Assembly: GCA_003991915.1 (NCBI GenBank)
Contig: RQTK01000051.1
Coordinates: 829,157-893,156, forward strand
Direction: 5' to 3'
Origin: Elysia chlorotica
Lineage: Eukaryota; Mollusca; Gastropoda; Plakobranchidae
DNA length: 64,000 nt
Every line of letters begins with the position of its first letter. Position 1 is the stretch's first letter. The notes beneath the pieces were generated by a model. That model was not told the DNA's origin, made no database searches, and was given only the letters and a program-made list of their open reading frames with translations. Both the position numbers and the translations under genes were made by a program. This document shows, piece after piece, positions 23,600-35,335 of the stretch.

Positions 23600-23750
23600 A
23601 TTATATATACCCGATTTTTCTTCTTCTTTGGCTTTAGTAAACTATCTTGGATCCAACTAACTAATCTCATAGTCAAATTAGTCATACATATCCTCGGATT
23701 CAACAAAACGAAAGTGTCCTAAAGCTTACAAAGTTGCATGCCAGCCGCTC
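23600..23750. repeat. Dispersed repeat shared with 38505-38630
   Basis: TTAGTAAACTATCTTGGATC ... CATATCCTCGGATTCAACAA here corresponds to TCAGTAAACTATCTTGGAAA ... CCATCCTCAGATCCATCCAA at 38525-38590. The transposon family is not identified. Confidence 0.6.
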
Positions 23751-24189
23751 TAAAAATGTTTAAAACTAGACAAGCAAAGATGTGCCGGGTCGTCGCTTCT
23801 TTCACAAGCCAGGACTGGTATCATTCTGGCTTAGTCAAAGGGGTGCGAGGGGAGTGAGTTAGTTGTTACGGCACGTCAGCACGATAACGGCTATATTGTG
23901 CCCATGATGTCCTAAGACAGTTAACAGTTAATATTATACAAGTAGCAGCGGTGACTCCTTTATCTCTCTGAATAATAAAAACATAAAAATTGTGCATAAA
24001 AGGTTGGTTAGAACTATAGAAGTGAAGGGTATATACAGTGGTTTAAAAGATCCATGTGTATGATTATCACAGGTAAATTTTTTTATAAACACACATGTCC
24101 ATCAGATACCTCAGAAGGCGCTGAGGACTAACATAAGTAAATATGCTCTCTAGTGGCTTGGAAGCAAGGTACAGATTTCTTTCCCGGCA

Positions 24190-25010
24190 AAAAAAGTGCA
24201 CAGTCAACCAGAATGTGATTTATGGATAATTGACAGTTACAGGTACAATATGAAACTGTGCCTCTTCCCCTTCCAGTGTCATTTGTTTTTTGTCAGGTTG
24301 TTCCATCGTGCTTTCCAGTTTTCTCTTACAAACGTATGTACAAATTGGCTTTGCATCTTATGCCGCTATCTGCACCTGAGTAGGTTCAAGTTCGAGCCCA
24401 ATCTTGGTGAGCTCATCAGCCATTTCATTTCCTTTCACTTCCTTCAATTCCAACATGGCTGGGAATCCATCAGACAACAGACAGTTCTACCATTTTTCTG
24501 TAGTTCGTGGATTTTGTTCAATATGTTAAAATTTTTTAGAATGTTCATGCCCCCCCCCCCCCCCAAAAACCGTTTCCACCAGAGAAAGCAAAGATTAACA
24601 TTTTTTCTTTTCTTGAGGTGGAGACAGCCACAGTCGAGTGCCATGCACAGGGCCACTGCCTCCGCCGCAGTAAATATTGACACCTTTGCGCTCACCCCGC
24701 AGCATTTATCTGCTGAGGATGAGTGGCAGGCAACTCTGACACATGTATAGCTTTAGACTAGTCAGTAAAAAATAAATAATGGTCTGAATGAGTTTCTATG
24801 ATTTGTTCAAACTTTTCTCTATATACATGTACTTCGGGGGGGGGGGGGGGCAAAAAAGCGGACGGTCAACCAGAATGTGGAATGTGACTTTATGGATAAT
24901 GGACAGTTGCAGGAAAGCTATCAGCCAAAAATGCTTCCTGATCTTTTCAGCATCCAATGAGGGATTTCCGAAAATTTGTCTTCTTGAATAGTACTACATG
25001 TATCTTGGTC
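24190..25010 (-). mobile_element. Degenerate LINE RNase H fragments
   Basis: The minus strand reads KVSIFTAAEAVALCMALDCG (about 24640-24700), then after frame breaks VKGNEMADELTKIG (about 24400-24440). These are the E-x-A-x-x-x-A-L and GNExAD motifs of retrotransposon RNase H. The sequence around GTCAACCAGAATGTG occurs at about 24200 and about 24865, so two overlapping degenerate copies are present. Confidence 0.65.
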
Positions 25011-25653
25011 GATCAAAGGTTTTGACCAAACAATAAAACATGACTAGCAGAGAGGGGAGACAGCTAACAGACGACTGTCGAGCAAGATGGAAGATGAAAG
25101 ATTTAAAACCACCCGTTTAAAACACGAGATGTGTGTTTGGTTGGGAAAGAAGAGGCAAAGTGTAAGTTGTACGTAGATGGGGGAAGGGGGTATTTTGGTT
25201 GAACACTGTCTTGGTACATGGAGAATCATTTAATTTAAGGTAAATTAAGGTATTGGCAGTACCATAATGGTAGCAACATGGCTTTAACGAACCATTATAA
25301 AAAAAAAAGTTTAAAAAAACGAGCATGTTTGTAAAAACAAAAAACAAAACGAGCATGTTTGTTGAGTCTGTGTTGTACAGTATTCTCTTCAACGGGGCAC
25401 TGATTTTTCTAAAGAGCTTAATGTTACACCTTTGCTAATAGTAATAAGCTCGGGCTAGATAGTACATGTACTACACTATTTAAAGTTTGATCAATTACTG
25501 AATAGTCATTTTACTATTTTTTACTAACTACCTTTCTTTTAAAAGCACGGATACTTGAGGCTTGTTTTGGAAAAGCTCATGAAACATCTAGAGTGTATCG
25601 GTTTGAATAAAAATGTCCAATCAGCTCTTATAAACACACGAGAGAAAGATATA

Positions 25654-25793
<140 letters not shown>

Positions 25794-25911
25794 AAGACAG
25801 ACACACAAAGAATAAGAGGCAGGAAAATGATTGTACTATAATTCGAATTTACTATGAATGATCAATTTTGACACATAAACAAAAGTATGTTTAAAAAGAA
25901 ACCTTTATCTC

Positions 25912-26225
25912 GAGAATGTACCGTTGGCGCAATGAACTGTTAGATTGCTGGGCCTCCATTGTGAAGGTCCTTGGTTCCATGTCCCTTGTGAAAGAAAACA
26001 TCATTGTGCCCCTATGTCAACCTGGCACAGGATTGGTGCCAAACCATGGTGACAAATTAGTCAGTGCACAAGGAAAGGAATGCCAAGCCATGTCCCAATG
26101 TCATTTGCCGAGAACAGTCATGGCTCCAACTCGTGGTTCCCCCAATGCTCTATCAAAAAGTAAACTGTATGGACCTACTTTACTTTGTGTTATCTTGAGT
26201 TCTGTACGTGTTAATGTATGTGTGT
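25912..26225 (+). mobile_element. tRNA-derived SINE-like element
   Basis: TACCGTTGGCGCAATGAACT resembles an A box and GGTCCTTGGTTCCATGTC a B box with correct spacing. The following about 240 bp could be a SINE body. It does not fold into a complete tRNA. No second copy was found in the window. Confidence 0.45.
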
Positions 26226-26229
26226 AATT

Positions 26230-27382
26230 TTAAAGACACTCTGATTCATACAATTACACACTCTAAAAACAAGCACATACAATATTGTGTTCTACATTAT
26301 GCATATTTTATTTGCAAAAATCAGAAAAACACATAGATACACATCTGTGAGGAGAGAAGAAAGCTAGAATCTCCTGGGGTTTATTCTACGTCACAATCTT
26401 GCCACAACGCCAGGGCAGATTCCATCACTTTTTCATCCTCAGTAGCACGTTGAACAGGACATATATTTCATTTTCAACCACCCTCTTCAATTTAAGGAGA
26501 AAATCGACATAGGAAGCTTCTCTCTGATAAATAAATACAAGGCGATTCCATCCACAGATAAAGGGGATTTTTTTTATTATTATTATAAATACTATCAGTA
26601 AAAGTTACATCAAAACAAATACTTCTGATCTACCCCAGCAAAAACATGCATAATTTTCCTTTCTTCATTATAAGACACTGTTTCATATTTTAATTATATA
26701 TCGTATTTATAGAATGCTATTTTTGGTTTGTTGAGTGTTTACAAGATTCTTTTAATGGCAGCCTACCTCTGTTAAAAGTCAAAACCATAATTTGATGACA
26801 TACAATGTAGTTACCAGGGCTGCCATTCAAGTTTGATGAAATCCACTGATTTTCACCGCAGGGGTCTTGGGGCCATAAAGGTCCCCAGTGGGTCCAGAGC
26901 ATCGCCCGGTTGTGGATCTTAGGCTGAAGCAACTTGTTATTTTAGCATCCTAACTATGGCCCTCAGAAGTTTGGAGAGCAGTAAAAAGACCATGAAGTAT
27001 CATAATAGTCCAAGAACAAGTCAAACTTCGCTCACAACATTGCAGAATGAACCAATAATCAACGATTGAATGACCCACTTCTAAACATTTTCAAAGGAAA
27101 TTTGATTGAGTAGAAGTCTGCAGCAGTTAAAAATCTTACAGAAATTGTTCAGATTGCAAGGACGATCTACAGGCTATTCGCTGATCCAGGTATGAGTGGC
27201 AGCCCTGAGTTACTATATACAGCAAAAGTTTAAACAATACTTTTTTTCCAACAATGAGACGGGCTCAGACCAACTATTTTGTTAACTGTTTCCCCACAGT
27301 CACACAAGCCGAGCCGCCAACAGTCACACTCTCAGCACTCTAAACTATAAATATCTCCAAACTATTTCATCAACAAATTTTT
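26230..27382. other. Downstream region of NDUFA12; nothing else recognised
   Basis: This interval contains the NDUFA12 3' untranslated region on the minus strand. An AATAAA on that strand occurs at about 26573-26578, about 800 nt after the stop; a nearer canonical signal was not found. Confidence 0.4.
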
Positions 27383-27557
27383 TTACAGACTGTTTTTCGG
27401 TGGAACCCAGGCCTCAAGCTTGGGCCGTGTTGTGCTGTAAGGTACGTAACATTTTTCGGTGCCAGACAGATTCTCGGTGTGGTCTGCCATCCACTTGCGC
27501 TTGGGCAGAGGCAGCTGTGTGGGGGGCTCGTCGGCGATGTACTGGAGCCAACGGTGC
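27383..27557 (-). CDS. NDUFA12: NDUFA12 exon 4: C-terminal half and stop
   Basis: The acceptor is CCCTTCCAG at 27558 and the stop is TAA at 27385-27383. It encodes HRWLQYIADEPPTQLPL, then KRKWMADHTENLSGT and YVPYSTTRPKLEAWVPP. This is the most conserved part of the family and is complete to the usual C terminus. Confidence 0.95.
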
Positions 27558-30500
27558 CTGGAAGGGAAGGGGTAGGGGGCGATTTCATTAGGAGTACATA
27601 TAAGATAGAGGACAAGTTTTGCCTCTATTTGCACATACCCACTGCCAGAACTAGGAATAGTATCAATGTGTCTAAAAAAATCTGGCTGGGAAAGCAGGTG
27701 GAATAAACTTAAGTCTTATCGTGTCAAAATATAAAAAATGAACATGAAGTTTCACTGAGGCAAAAATTTTATTTTGGATTTGTATGACTCTTAGTGAGTA
27801 TAAATTCTTGGTTGCTACAGAAAGAGTTTGACAATAATACATCATTGTAAGGAACATCACAGGGAAAATTCAAAGACATGATAAAGCCCTAACAATAGTT
27901 GCACAATGTCTTGTCTCTCCTGTGTTAAAGATGTAGTCACTGAGATCTCAATGGCAGTTGTGCTGAAAATAGGGAGGAATAAAAGACAAACTACTACTTC
28001 TCAATCAGTCATTGTCAATATTGAGTAAGAAACCACTTGTGTGAGGATATAAAAAAAACATTCATGAAAAATTCAGTAATAGATTAGTTCAATCACTAAA
28101 CTTAAAAACTTTTTTTTAAAGGTAGATGGTGCAGTTTGATACACATTCCATCCTTCCATGTTATTTCTTTCAAAACTAACTCTCCTGCCTCAAGCTGACC
28201 AAGATATGTCAAATTCATCGACAGTTATGCTCATGTCCGAGTATGCAGCACAACTGTTTTATGTGTTCTCCCTGCTTTCCTTTGTTTTGTTTTCAATCTA
28301 ATTTCGCTGCATATATAGCAGTTATGATCAGGCATTCTCAACCTTCCATTCTCTGTGTCTCTTTCTCATTCTATTAGACAATGATCTTGCTTTTCCTGCT
28401 TCTTCTAATACTTTAGTATTGATCTGCTTCGCTACCCATTATTCTCCTCCACTGCTTCTGTTTTCCTATTGGTTCATTAACACTCGCATCCATACATCAG
28501 GACAGGTTCTATAACCATCAAGGGTTCTTTGACTTGTGGCCGTTGATATTGAGTGGAAACCTCATAACTCCAATTGTTTGTGACTGGATCAAAACTTCAA
28601 ATTAAGAGGATTTAAATAACAGAAAGGGACATGTAGTTGTTGTTGAGTTGGTTTAACATCCAACATCAGCACTTTATAGGCTATATTGTGTACGGTAGAA
28701 AGGGACACATATGAACTACAAAAGTGTTGAAAAAAATATATAAAGCAACCTTCTCCGAACCTCATTATTATAAACTCATGTCTTGGGCAGCAAAAAGCAT
28801 TGAATGCTGCTTGATAGCTATTTCTTTTACAATGCCCATTGATGGTGCCAGCTTCAAATTAAGAGAATTAGACCAGAAAGACTGATTTTTCTCTTACAAT
28901 ATTCATAAGTTTTGTTTTTTGTAAAGCTTCCAGTAATCTTTGGAGATCTTTCTTGTTTCTGTTATCAGCAGTGTCATCTGCAAATTGATTGTCCGTCCAC
29001 TAATCCTAAGTCCTTGAATGTCGTCTAGTTCAATCATGAGATCGTTTCGCAGTACATGATCCAGTAATAGGATACATCCATCCACATTGTCGTTTCTGAA
29101 GTTGCTTAACTATTTCCATCTGCATTGAATATAAGTATATTTTCTTTTGAACCCCTAATGCTCTTTTGATGATGGTTCTGAGCATGTATACTGCATTAGA
29201 TGCCCCCTTTCCTGCTAAAAAAAATGAGCATTATTTTTCATAGAATATTGGTCTTATTTTGTGCCTTACTCTCATTTACCATGACTATAGATCCTAACAA
29301 ATATCTTTGTGAGATGGATCATTAGACTCCTCATGTGATGATGTTTCTACTGCCTTCTCTGGTAGAGGTGAGAAAATAGACTGAATCATATTCCCTAGGA
29401 CTAGGAGTTAACACTTTTAAATAATTCCGCCTGTGCTGGTAACTCACCACTCAGCAGGGACCTGGCTGGCATCATAATCGTGGCCCACGGACAGTGGAAA
29501 CTCCACCCATCTGTTGCGACCTGTGCCACCACAAAAACAAAATATTTCAATAAAAAAATAATTTCATTATAAATTAAAAGTACAATTAAGTACATGTAAT
29601 TGTTTTTAAAAGAAATGTGTTCAATTTTTTTTTTTATTGTAAAAAAAAATCTTTTATCATTTATGGAGAGTACGGCATCATCAAATGAAAACTTCAGAAA
29701 AAGAAGAAAAAAATGTGATTTTTTAAACAGACCATGCTAACATTTCCCCTTCTGTGACCTCATCCTACCCTACCAACCAGTTTCATAACAATATGGCAGT
29801 TTAACCAGAATATAGTCAGGCTAGATACTGTTTATTTATTGAAGAAACTTTTGTTTCATCGAATTGGTGAGCCTTTTGTTATAGACCACCTAAACAAAAA
29901 AGTACCACAGATATTTGGACTATAGGTACAAAAGGATTCAAAGTTACTTCATAACTTGAAATTGGACTTTGTTGAATGCAATACACGTATTATCTTATCA
30001 CACCATAAAGATAGAGCATTTTTCAGTTTGAGGTGTAAAATGCTGTAAGGAAACTCACCATAAAAATAATAATCATTCTGGAAGTATTTGTTTCCGTACT
30101 TGTCTTCACCAACAAGGTTGCCCCACTTGAATTCATCCATCCTGAGAAACAGAAGAAAAACAGGAATTTTTCTACAGTGGTAGCAAAAACTCGAATTAGA
30201 CAAGAAATTGCAACTTCGCCACATGGAATATATCATTCTATCTCATTTTTCCCTTTTGATTTTTCATTTTGTGCATAAATGTCATTTTGTAGATCTTCAC
30301 CAATTCTATGACTGCTTGAATCTGTGTCAAATAACTGAACAAGAGCTACTTTTTTCATCATATACAGAATCTAACGGGGAATAAAGTCAAAGGACTACAT
30401 ATATCTATTTTTAGGCCTAAAGTTGCAAATTAGCAGGGAATAATAATACAAAAGACTTTTTATCGCAAAATTAAATATGGTAGTTACTGGACCTAAACCT

Positions 30501-32348
30501 ATGACTGGAGAGAAAAAGGATGGAACAAAACACGATTTCCACAGACCCACATCCAGAATGCAGACCACAGACATTGAGCTATACATTCAAACTGATCTAG
30601 TACTTTAGTAGGTGTGTCATGTAGAAAGCAAGCACAACTTTATTCAGTCTCAATATCACTCCCACCCATCTTTGATAAAATGACAAGACTACTCACTTAT
30701 TGCCCATGATTGGGATTGGTCCTAGATCCAATAATAATAATATTTATTTATTGAGCGCTTTCCCTTCGCAAAGCTCAAAGCGCTTAAAAATATTTTAAGC
30801 ATAATCACCAAAGTGTTCAATAGAGTCATGTAGAAGCATTTACATTAAAAATTGCATAGACATATAAAATATATCTAAATCTAGCTTTGAAAACACCCAG
30901 TGCAGTATTTTTTTCGTGTGCACCTTAAAACAATGGTCTCTCAACACATCTTTAATTTAAAAATTATCTTGATAAGTAATATCATGTCAACTTTTGCTTT
31001 TGGATATTGAGTGACTGTGTATGCAGTGTGTTTTTATGGGTGTAGGTGTGTCTCATGTACAATTAGTATGGACGAATGAAAGAATCTTGTAAAGCGCTTT
31101 GAGGCCTCGCCACAAAGCGCTATAAAAATGTACTTATTATTATTATTATCTTACAGTAGTTCATTCACAATCATGACAATGGTGCAAACTCTCACACAAG
31201 GTATCCCTTTCCCTTCTTAATTTCTTGTTCTGCTTCCTGTTAGCGCTAGTAACTACATCAATTCATCGACAAATCAGATTTCAAGAGACAAGATCAAGTT
31301 TTGGAGACATTATTTGCAAGGGTGCCTACGTTGAGACCCCAAGAAGTCCTGATATCATTTTACATTAGTGAATTGTCTTGCAGACTCAAATGGCTTGCCC
31401 CAGCACTTCGACTTCGATCTTTATACATGGCACCCATACACACAGTGGAAACCTCATAATTCAAATTGCTTGGGATTTTATCTAAAAACATACGACAGCT
31501 CATCCATGACAACTCCAAGAGACATGATCCGATTATATACACAGATGGATCAGTAAAAAGGGGAATCCAAAGTGGATGGGGTTTTGTCTGTTACAGTGAG
31601 AATAGGGTAATTCATGAAGAATCAGGGGCAGCTGCCACAACCACGTCCAGTATGAAGATGGAAATAGAGGCCATTACAAAGGCGTTGGAATGGATCAAGC
31701 TTACACGACCAACCACGACACACGCCGTGTTCCTCACTGATTCGCAGAGCGCCTTAAAGAAGATAGAGTGCGGGTTCATGAGGATGGAATGGATGACAGC
31801 CATCAGACCCACTGCAATCAGTTCAATCACATGGATCTTCTGCCCTGGTCATGCGGGGGTCAAGGGAAATGAGAGAGCAGACAAGCTGGCCGGGAATGCC
31901 ACGGTGAATGGCACCCTCAGATTGGATAAGCAGGAAGTGCTAAAGGCTCTCTCTGAGCACTTGAGGAATGCAGAGGACACAGCGGCAGAGGACCAGCAAG
32001 CCATCAAGAGGATGATTGAATTGGGGGTCAGGAAAGGAGAGGGGCTCGTTGGGAAAGATCGCAGAGTACACAACCAAGTCTTGACGGGGACTGTCAGTTT
32101 GGACACACTTCGTTGCGTGTTGCAGAGGGGAGCAGAGCACGTATGGGGTTGCCCGTTGTGCAAGGATGCTGTTCCATAGGACAAGTAAACAAGTAAACAA
32201 GGATCTAAACTAGATCTAGATCTAGATCTAGATCTAGAATTTGGCTTCCGATCGAAAAATCACCTCATTACCTGAAAAGCTTTAAAAATGTTCCTACAAG
32301 TCCATCGTTGTGTCTAACAACTTTTCCAAACTTCTGAAACACCGACAT
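27383..32348 (-). CDS. NDUFA12: NADH dehydrogenase [ubiquinone] 1 alpha subcomplex subunit 12 (gene span)
   Basis: This entry covers the whole gene. Coding exons are 32348-32272, 30141-30059, 29520-29448 and 27557-27383, giving 408 nt or 135 residues against 145 in human. NDUFA12 is an accessory subunit of mitochondrial complex I at the base of the matrix arm. The family signatures NLVGEDKYGNKYFQ, RNRWVEF, VPAEWHRWLQYIADEPP, KRKWMADHTENLSGT and YVPYSTTRPKLEAWVPP all appear in order. Phases match at every junction. Intron 1 carries an opposite-strand LINE RNase H fragment and a hairpin-tailed repeat. Intron 3 carries a sense-strand LINE fragment. Confidence 0.95.
28310..29240 (-). mobile_element. 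LINE fragment in NDUFA12 intron 3
   Basis: The minus strand reads VDGCILLLDHVLRND then IQGLRISGRTINNLQFADDT (with a one-base frame step), the conserved (Y/F)ADD active-site block of non-LTR reverse transcriptase. Downstream on the same strand come QINTKVLEEAGKARSL and RMRKRHREWKVENA, typical of the C-terminal region of these polyproteins. Multiple stops make it a pseudogene. It lies in sense orientation relative to NDUFA12. Confidence 0.7.
29448..29520 (-). CDS. NDUFA12: NDUFA12 exon 3: RNRWVEF to PAEW
   Basis: 73 nt between a CAG acceptor (29523-29521) and GCTGAGTG|gtgagt. It encodes GRNRWVEFPLSVGHDYDAS followed by QVPAEW. The arginine/tryptophan start and the PAEW-HRWL junction with the next exon match the family. 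Phase is 1 in and 2 out. Confidence 0.93.
30059..30141 (-). CDS. NDUFA12: NDUFA12 exon 2: LVGEDKYGNKY block
   Basis: The acceptor is TTCTTCTGTTTCTCAG at 30142 and the donor is TTTTATG|gtgagt. It encodes MDEFKWGNLVGEDKYGNKY and then FQNDYYFYG. The LVGEDKYGNKY block is diagnostic for the NDUFA12 family. An ATG immediately follows the acceptor but is internal, because exon 1 supplies the conserved N terminus in frame. Confidence 0.94.
30730..30960. repeat. AAT-anchored hairpin repeat, copy 1
   Basis: AATAATAATA is followed by an inverted repeat AGCGCTTT...AAAGCGCT and an AT-rich body. The family resembles 31085-31150 and 47345-47550. Confidence 0.6.
31080..31152. repeat. Hairpin repeat tail, copy 2 (opposite orientation)
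   Basis: AAAGCGCTTTGAGGCCTCGC then CACAAAGCGCTATAAAAATG, ending in TTATTATTATT. It is the mirror orientation of the 30730 copy. Confidence 0.6.
31370..32179 (+). pseudogene. LINE RNase H domain fragment in NDUFA12 intron 1
   Basis: A 237-codon open frame starts at 31466 and ends at 32179. It contains PIIYTDGSVKRG (first catalytic Asp), KMEIEAITKALEW (Glu), FLTDSQSALKK (second Asp) and CPGHAGVKGNERADKLAG (final Asp), the four-residue D-E-D-D active site of RNase HI. It lacks reverse transcriptase and endonuclease, so it is a relic of a LINE polyprotein C terminus, antisense to NDUFA12. The open frame suggests a fairly young insertion. Confidence 0.82.
32206..32238. repeat. (TAGATC)n hexamer tract
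   Basis: Five tandem TAGATC units close to the donor of NDUFA12 exon 1. Confidence 0.95.
32272..32348 (-). CDS. NDUFA12: NDUFA12 exon 1: N terminus
   Basis: ATG at 32348-32346 opens MSVFQKFGKVVRHND followed by GLVGTFLKLF, ending TTCAG|gtaatg in phase 2. It corresponds to the N-terminal segment of human NDUFA12 with a Gly-containing turn before the LVGEDKYG block. The split codon AG|G completes an Arg with exon 2. A cluster of TAGATC hexamers begins about 35 bp inside the following intron. Confidence 0.85.
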
Positions 32349-33700
32349 AATTATTGATAGAGGTGAAAATCTCTTCAGTTTTCACGATAGGGCCTCACAG
32401 AGTGTAAACTGAATATAAGTATTCTGTTTGTACCACTGCAATTTCTATAGGCTAAAGAAATATCGATAAAGAACAAACAGTGAGGCAACTTATTATTACG
32501 CATTTTTTGGCTTCCTTTCATGCGTCTCACTCGGAACATACATTTGGAGATGTTCAATTGCCCAACAAATGTTTTTTGTCCGTTTCTTAATATTCAAACT
32601 CCATCACCACACGCCTTACGCCACACACCGTCTCGGCCGTATTATGATTACGATATAAATATATTCATGCTTTAGTCGCCCATAGACATTTTCTTTTTGT
32701 TGACCTTGTATATATTTTTTTCCTAGTAGTTTCCCCTTAGAGTTAGTACAGGGCATAGATTTATGTAACTACCACTACTAGTTATTTATCTATGGTACAG
32801 GGTGTATTATAATTATGTAGTTTGGCTAATTGTTAACAGTTAACAGTTTTACAACACTCATGTCTAAACATGAAACATCTCTTCTTTTTTTTGTACCGGT
32901 AGTTAACTAAAATGACTATAATATGCGCGTAAATTATACATGAACCGAATGAACAAAAATTTTGACAAGATTTCTGACCATGGAGTCAAACAACAACCAA
33001 CAAAAGAACATAACACATTACACAAAGCAGAATGACGCTTGAAAGGAAAACATTTTTTTGGAAAGTTCATTTTGTCGAACATAGCAACGTAAATTTTGGA
33101 AGTGGATCCTAGAGTTCATTTCTACTATACATAGACAATAGTTTTGTCTGATCAGGTTTTTAAACGATAATTTCTTTAAATAGAAAAGTAATGTGAAGTA
33201 AATCCATGATCTTTTTATCGCTGTAGATAATCTTGGTCTACTTTCGCTAAGGACACTCTACTGATCAAAAGGCGCTGCCACCTGTCGGATCTGACTTTTT
33301 TTTTTCCTCAGTGAATTAACTGCATGTTGCAATGTAAGTTATTACACAAATTAATGGATACAAGTGTACCATACAAAAACAAAAAAAAAGCACTGGATAA
33401 CATTTGCTAGTGAGTTGTGTACCAGTAGGAGCGGAAGGTCCCGGTTGGTTGTAATCCAAACTAAGTAACTTGGACAGTCTTGGAGATATGAACACCTCGT
33501 TATTAAATATAACATTCTAATGGTATGATTTTCTGCCTGGCATACAAGCTATTGATAACAGCTAAAGGAGTAAATTCACCATTTGTACCCACCTTAATGG
33601 GATCATAATTATGATGGACAGCCATCTGTTGAACCCTCGTCGGCAAATTACCATTCTCACAATAAGTCACTTATCAAATTTCTATGGAATAAATTATTAT
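32349..33700. other. NDUFA12 upstream region; no other gene recognised
   Basis: AT-rich, with no TATA box or CpG-rich promoter that I can assign confidently. It should contain the NDUFA12 transcription start. Confidence 0.4.
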
Positions 33701-33719
33701 TCCAAATCACAAACAAGGG

Positions 33720-34000
33720 GGGACTTGCGAGGTAGGTAAGTCTGTACAGAAAAGTATTTTCTTTACATGCGTTCCTGGTTCGATTCCCGGATCTCAACTG
33801 TTTGGATCTGACTGCCAGCGGCGCTATAGTGTGCTACACGTGACTGTACAATGCATACATGTACTGTGACCGGCCAAGTCCCGGTTCTCCTGCTCAGCGG
33901 TTTGGTCACAGTATGGGATCCTCCCTGACAACTTTTCAGACGTCAAACTGGTACTGGTAGAGAAAGCTCCACCCTCTCGCACCGGAGTTTTCTACAGTAG
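33720..34000 (+). mobile_element. Possible SINE-like fragment
   Basis: TTCCTGGTTCGATTCCCGG (about 33771) is a good tRNA B box, but no clear A box precedes it. The downstream part contains CAGACGTCAAACTGGTACTG, comparable to CAGACGTCAGTCTTGGGGTT near 19233. Confidence 0.35.
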
Positions 34001-34009
34001 GCTACAAAT

Positions 34010-34320
34010 CTACAATATAACTCGAGCATGCGTCGGGTTCAGTTTTCTACAGAGGTTAGGGCGTTGAGAACCCTGTGGAATCATTAGGCTATTTGTTCTT
34101 TTATAAACAGCATCAGCACTACTGGCATGTCCAATCCTCTTATATCTTATATCCATAAAGGGGTCCCACGCTGTTGAGCTCATTGAGAGCTCACTGGTCA
34201 CCTTCGACTCTAAATTATCCCTTTGACCATCGTGAAAGCGCTCAATAATGTCAGAATTGTTGATGTGTACATAATTGACGATGGTGCCCAGCTTTATGAC
34301 GAAAATAGACAGCACCGGGT
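34010..34320 (-). other. Unrecognised 101-codon open frame
   Basis: The frame starts MLSIFVIKLGTIVNYVHINN and has no recognised domain or splice boundaries. It lies among dispersed repeats and is more likely repeat-derived than a gene. Confidence 0.15.
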
Positions 34321-34726
34321 TGTGAAATTGCGGACATGTGACAAGGTACTAGCGGTGCGAGTCCTCTAGTGTTTTATAACGCGAGGAAACTTTCAAAGAC
34401 TGTTCAGTAAAACTCTCCCCGTTTCGTGCCACACCAAATATCAAACCATTCTCCTAGCATGTTTGACATTGTTGATCGTTTTTGTTTTGTTTCGGTGTAA
34501 TTGTATTCCAAAAGGAAAGATAAGGAGAGCGAGCGTGCGACGGAGAAAAAAAAAGAGATAGAAGAGAGAGGGAGAGAGATAGAGAGAAAGAAGGAGAGAT
34601 AGAGAGAAGAGAGAAAGAGAGAAAAGAGATGGAGAGAGAAAGAAAATCGTCGTCACCACCATCAATTTTCAAATAAACGATGTTAAGCGATTGAGCTTTT
34701 GCTTCAACTGAAGGCACTTTATAAAT

Positions 34727-34745
34727 CATATCATCATCATCATCA

Positions 34746-34810
<65 letters not shown>

Positions 34811-34959
34811 TGTTGTTGTTGTTGTTGTTCTTCTTCTTCTTCTTCTTCTTCTTCTTCTTCTTCTTCTTCTTCTTCTTCTTCTTCTTCTTCTTCTTCTTCT
34901 TCTTCTTCTTCTTCTTCTTCTTCTTCTTCTTCTTCTTCTTCTTCTTCTTCTTCTTCTTC

Positions 34960-34991
<32 letters not shown>

Positions 34992-35022
34992 CATTATAAT
35001 AATAATAATTATTATTATTGTT
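34727..35022. repeat. Compound trinucleotide tract (CAT)(TTA)(TTG)(TTC)(TTA)
   Basis: Successive blocks are CAT (34728-34745), TTA (34750-34810), TTG (34811-34828), TTC (34829-34961, about 44 units) and TTA with ATAATA (34962-35020). The poly-Phe, poly-Glu and poly-Asn frames across it are artefacts. Confidence 0.98.
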
Positions 35023-35254
35023 TGAAACCACCGACTTCACTTAAACTAAGACCAAAGTATTCACTAATGATGCTGCCATCAGTTCCCTTCATGTAGTTAC
35101 AAAGTCTAGCATTCATTCCTCCACAACTGCACAACTGGTCACATGTATTTTGAGCAAAGTCAGCCTCATGTGGAATTCAGTTCATACGCTAAGCATATTT
35201 TCCACCAGAATATTAACAAAGACATAATATATATGATGACTTTGATATTGATTG

Positions 35255-35335
35255 CATAGCCTAAACCATGACATGGAGCCTGGACCTGCAAGCTGTTCAG
35301 CCAGTGCTCTATCGACTGAGCTATGTGGGTGTGTC
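35255..35335 (-). mobile_element. tRNA-like SINE head
   Basis: The minus strand reads ACATAGCTCAGTCGATAGAG then CACTGGCTGAACAGC and GCAGGTCCAGGCTCCATG. The A box is strong, the B box degenerate. It is too divergent for a functional tRNA. Confidence 0.5.

Noticed and set aside
34699-35040. Poly-Phe, poly-Glu, poly-Lys and poly-Asn open frames
   Set aside because: Translations of a compound trinucleotide microsatellite.
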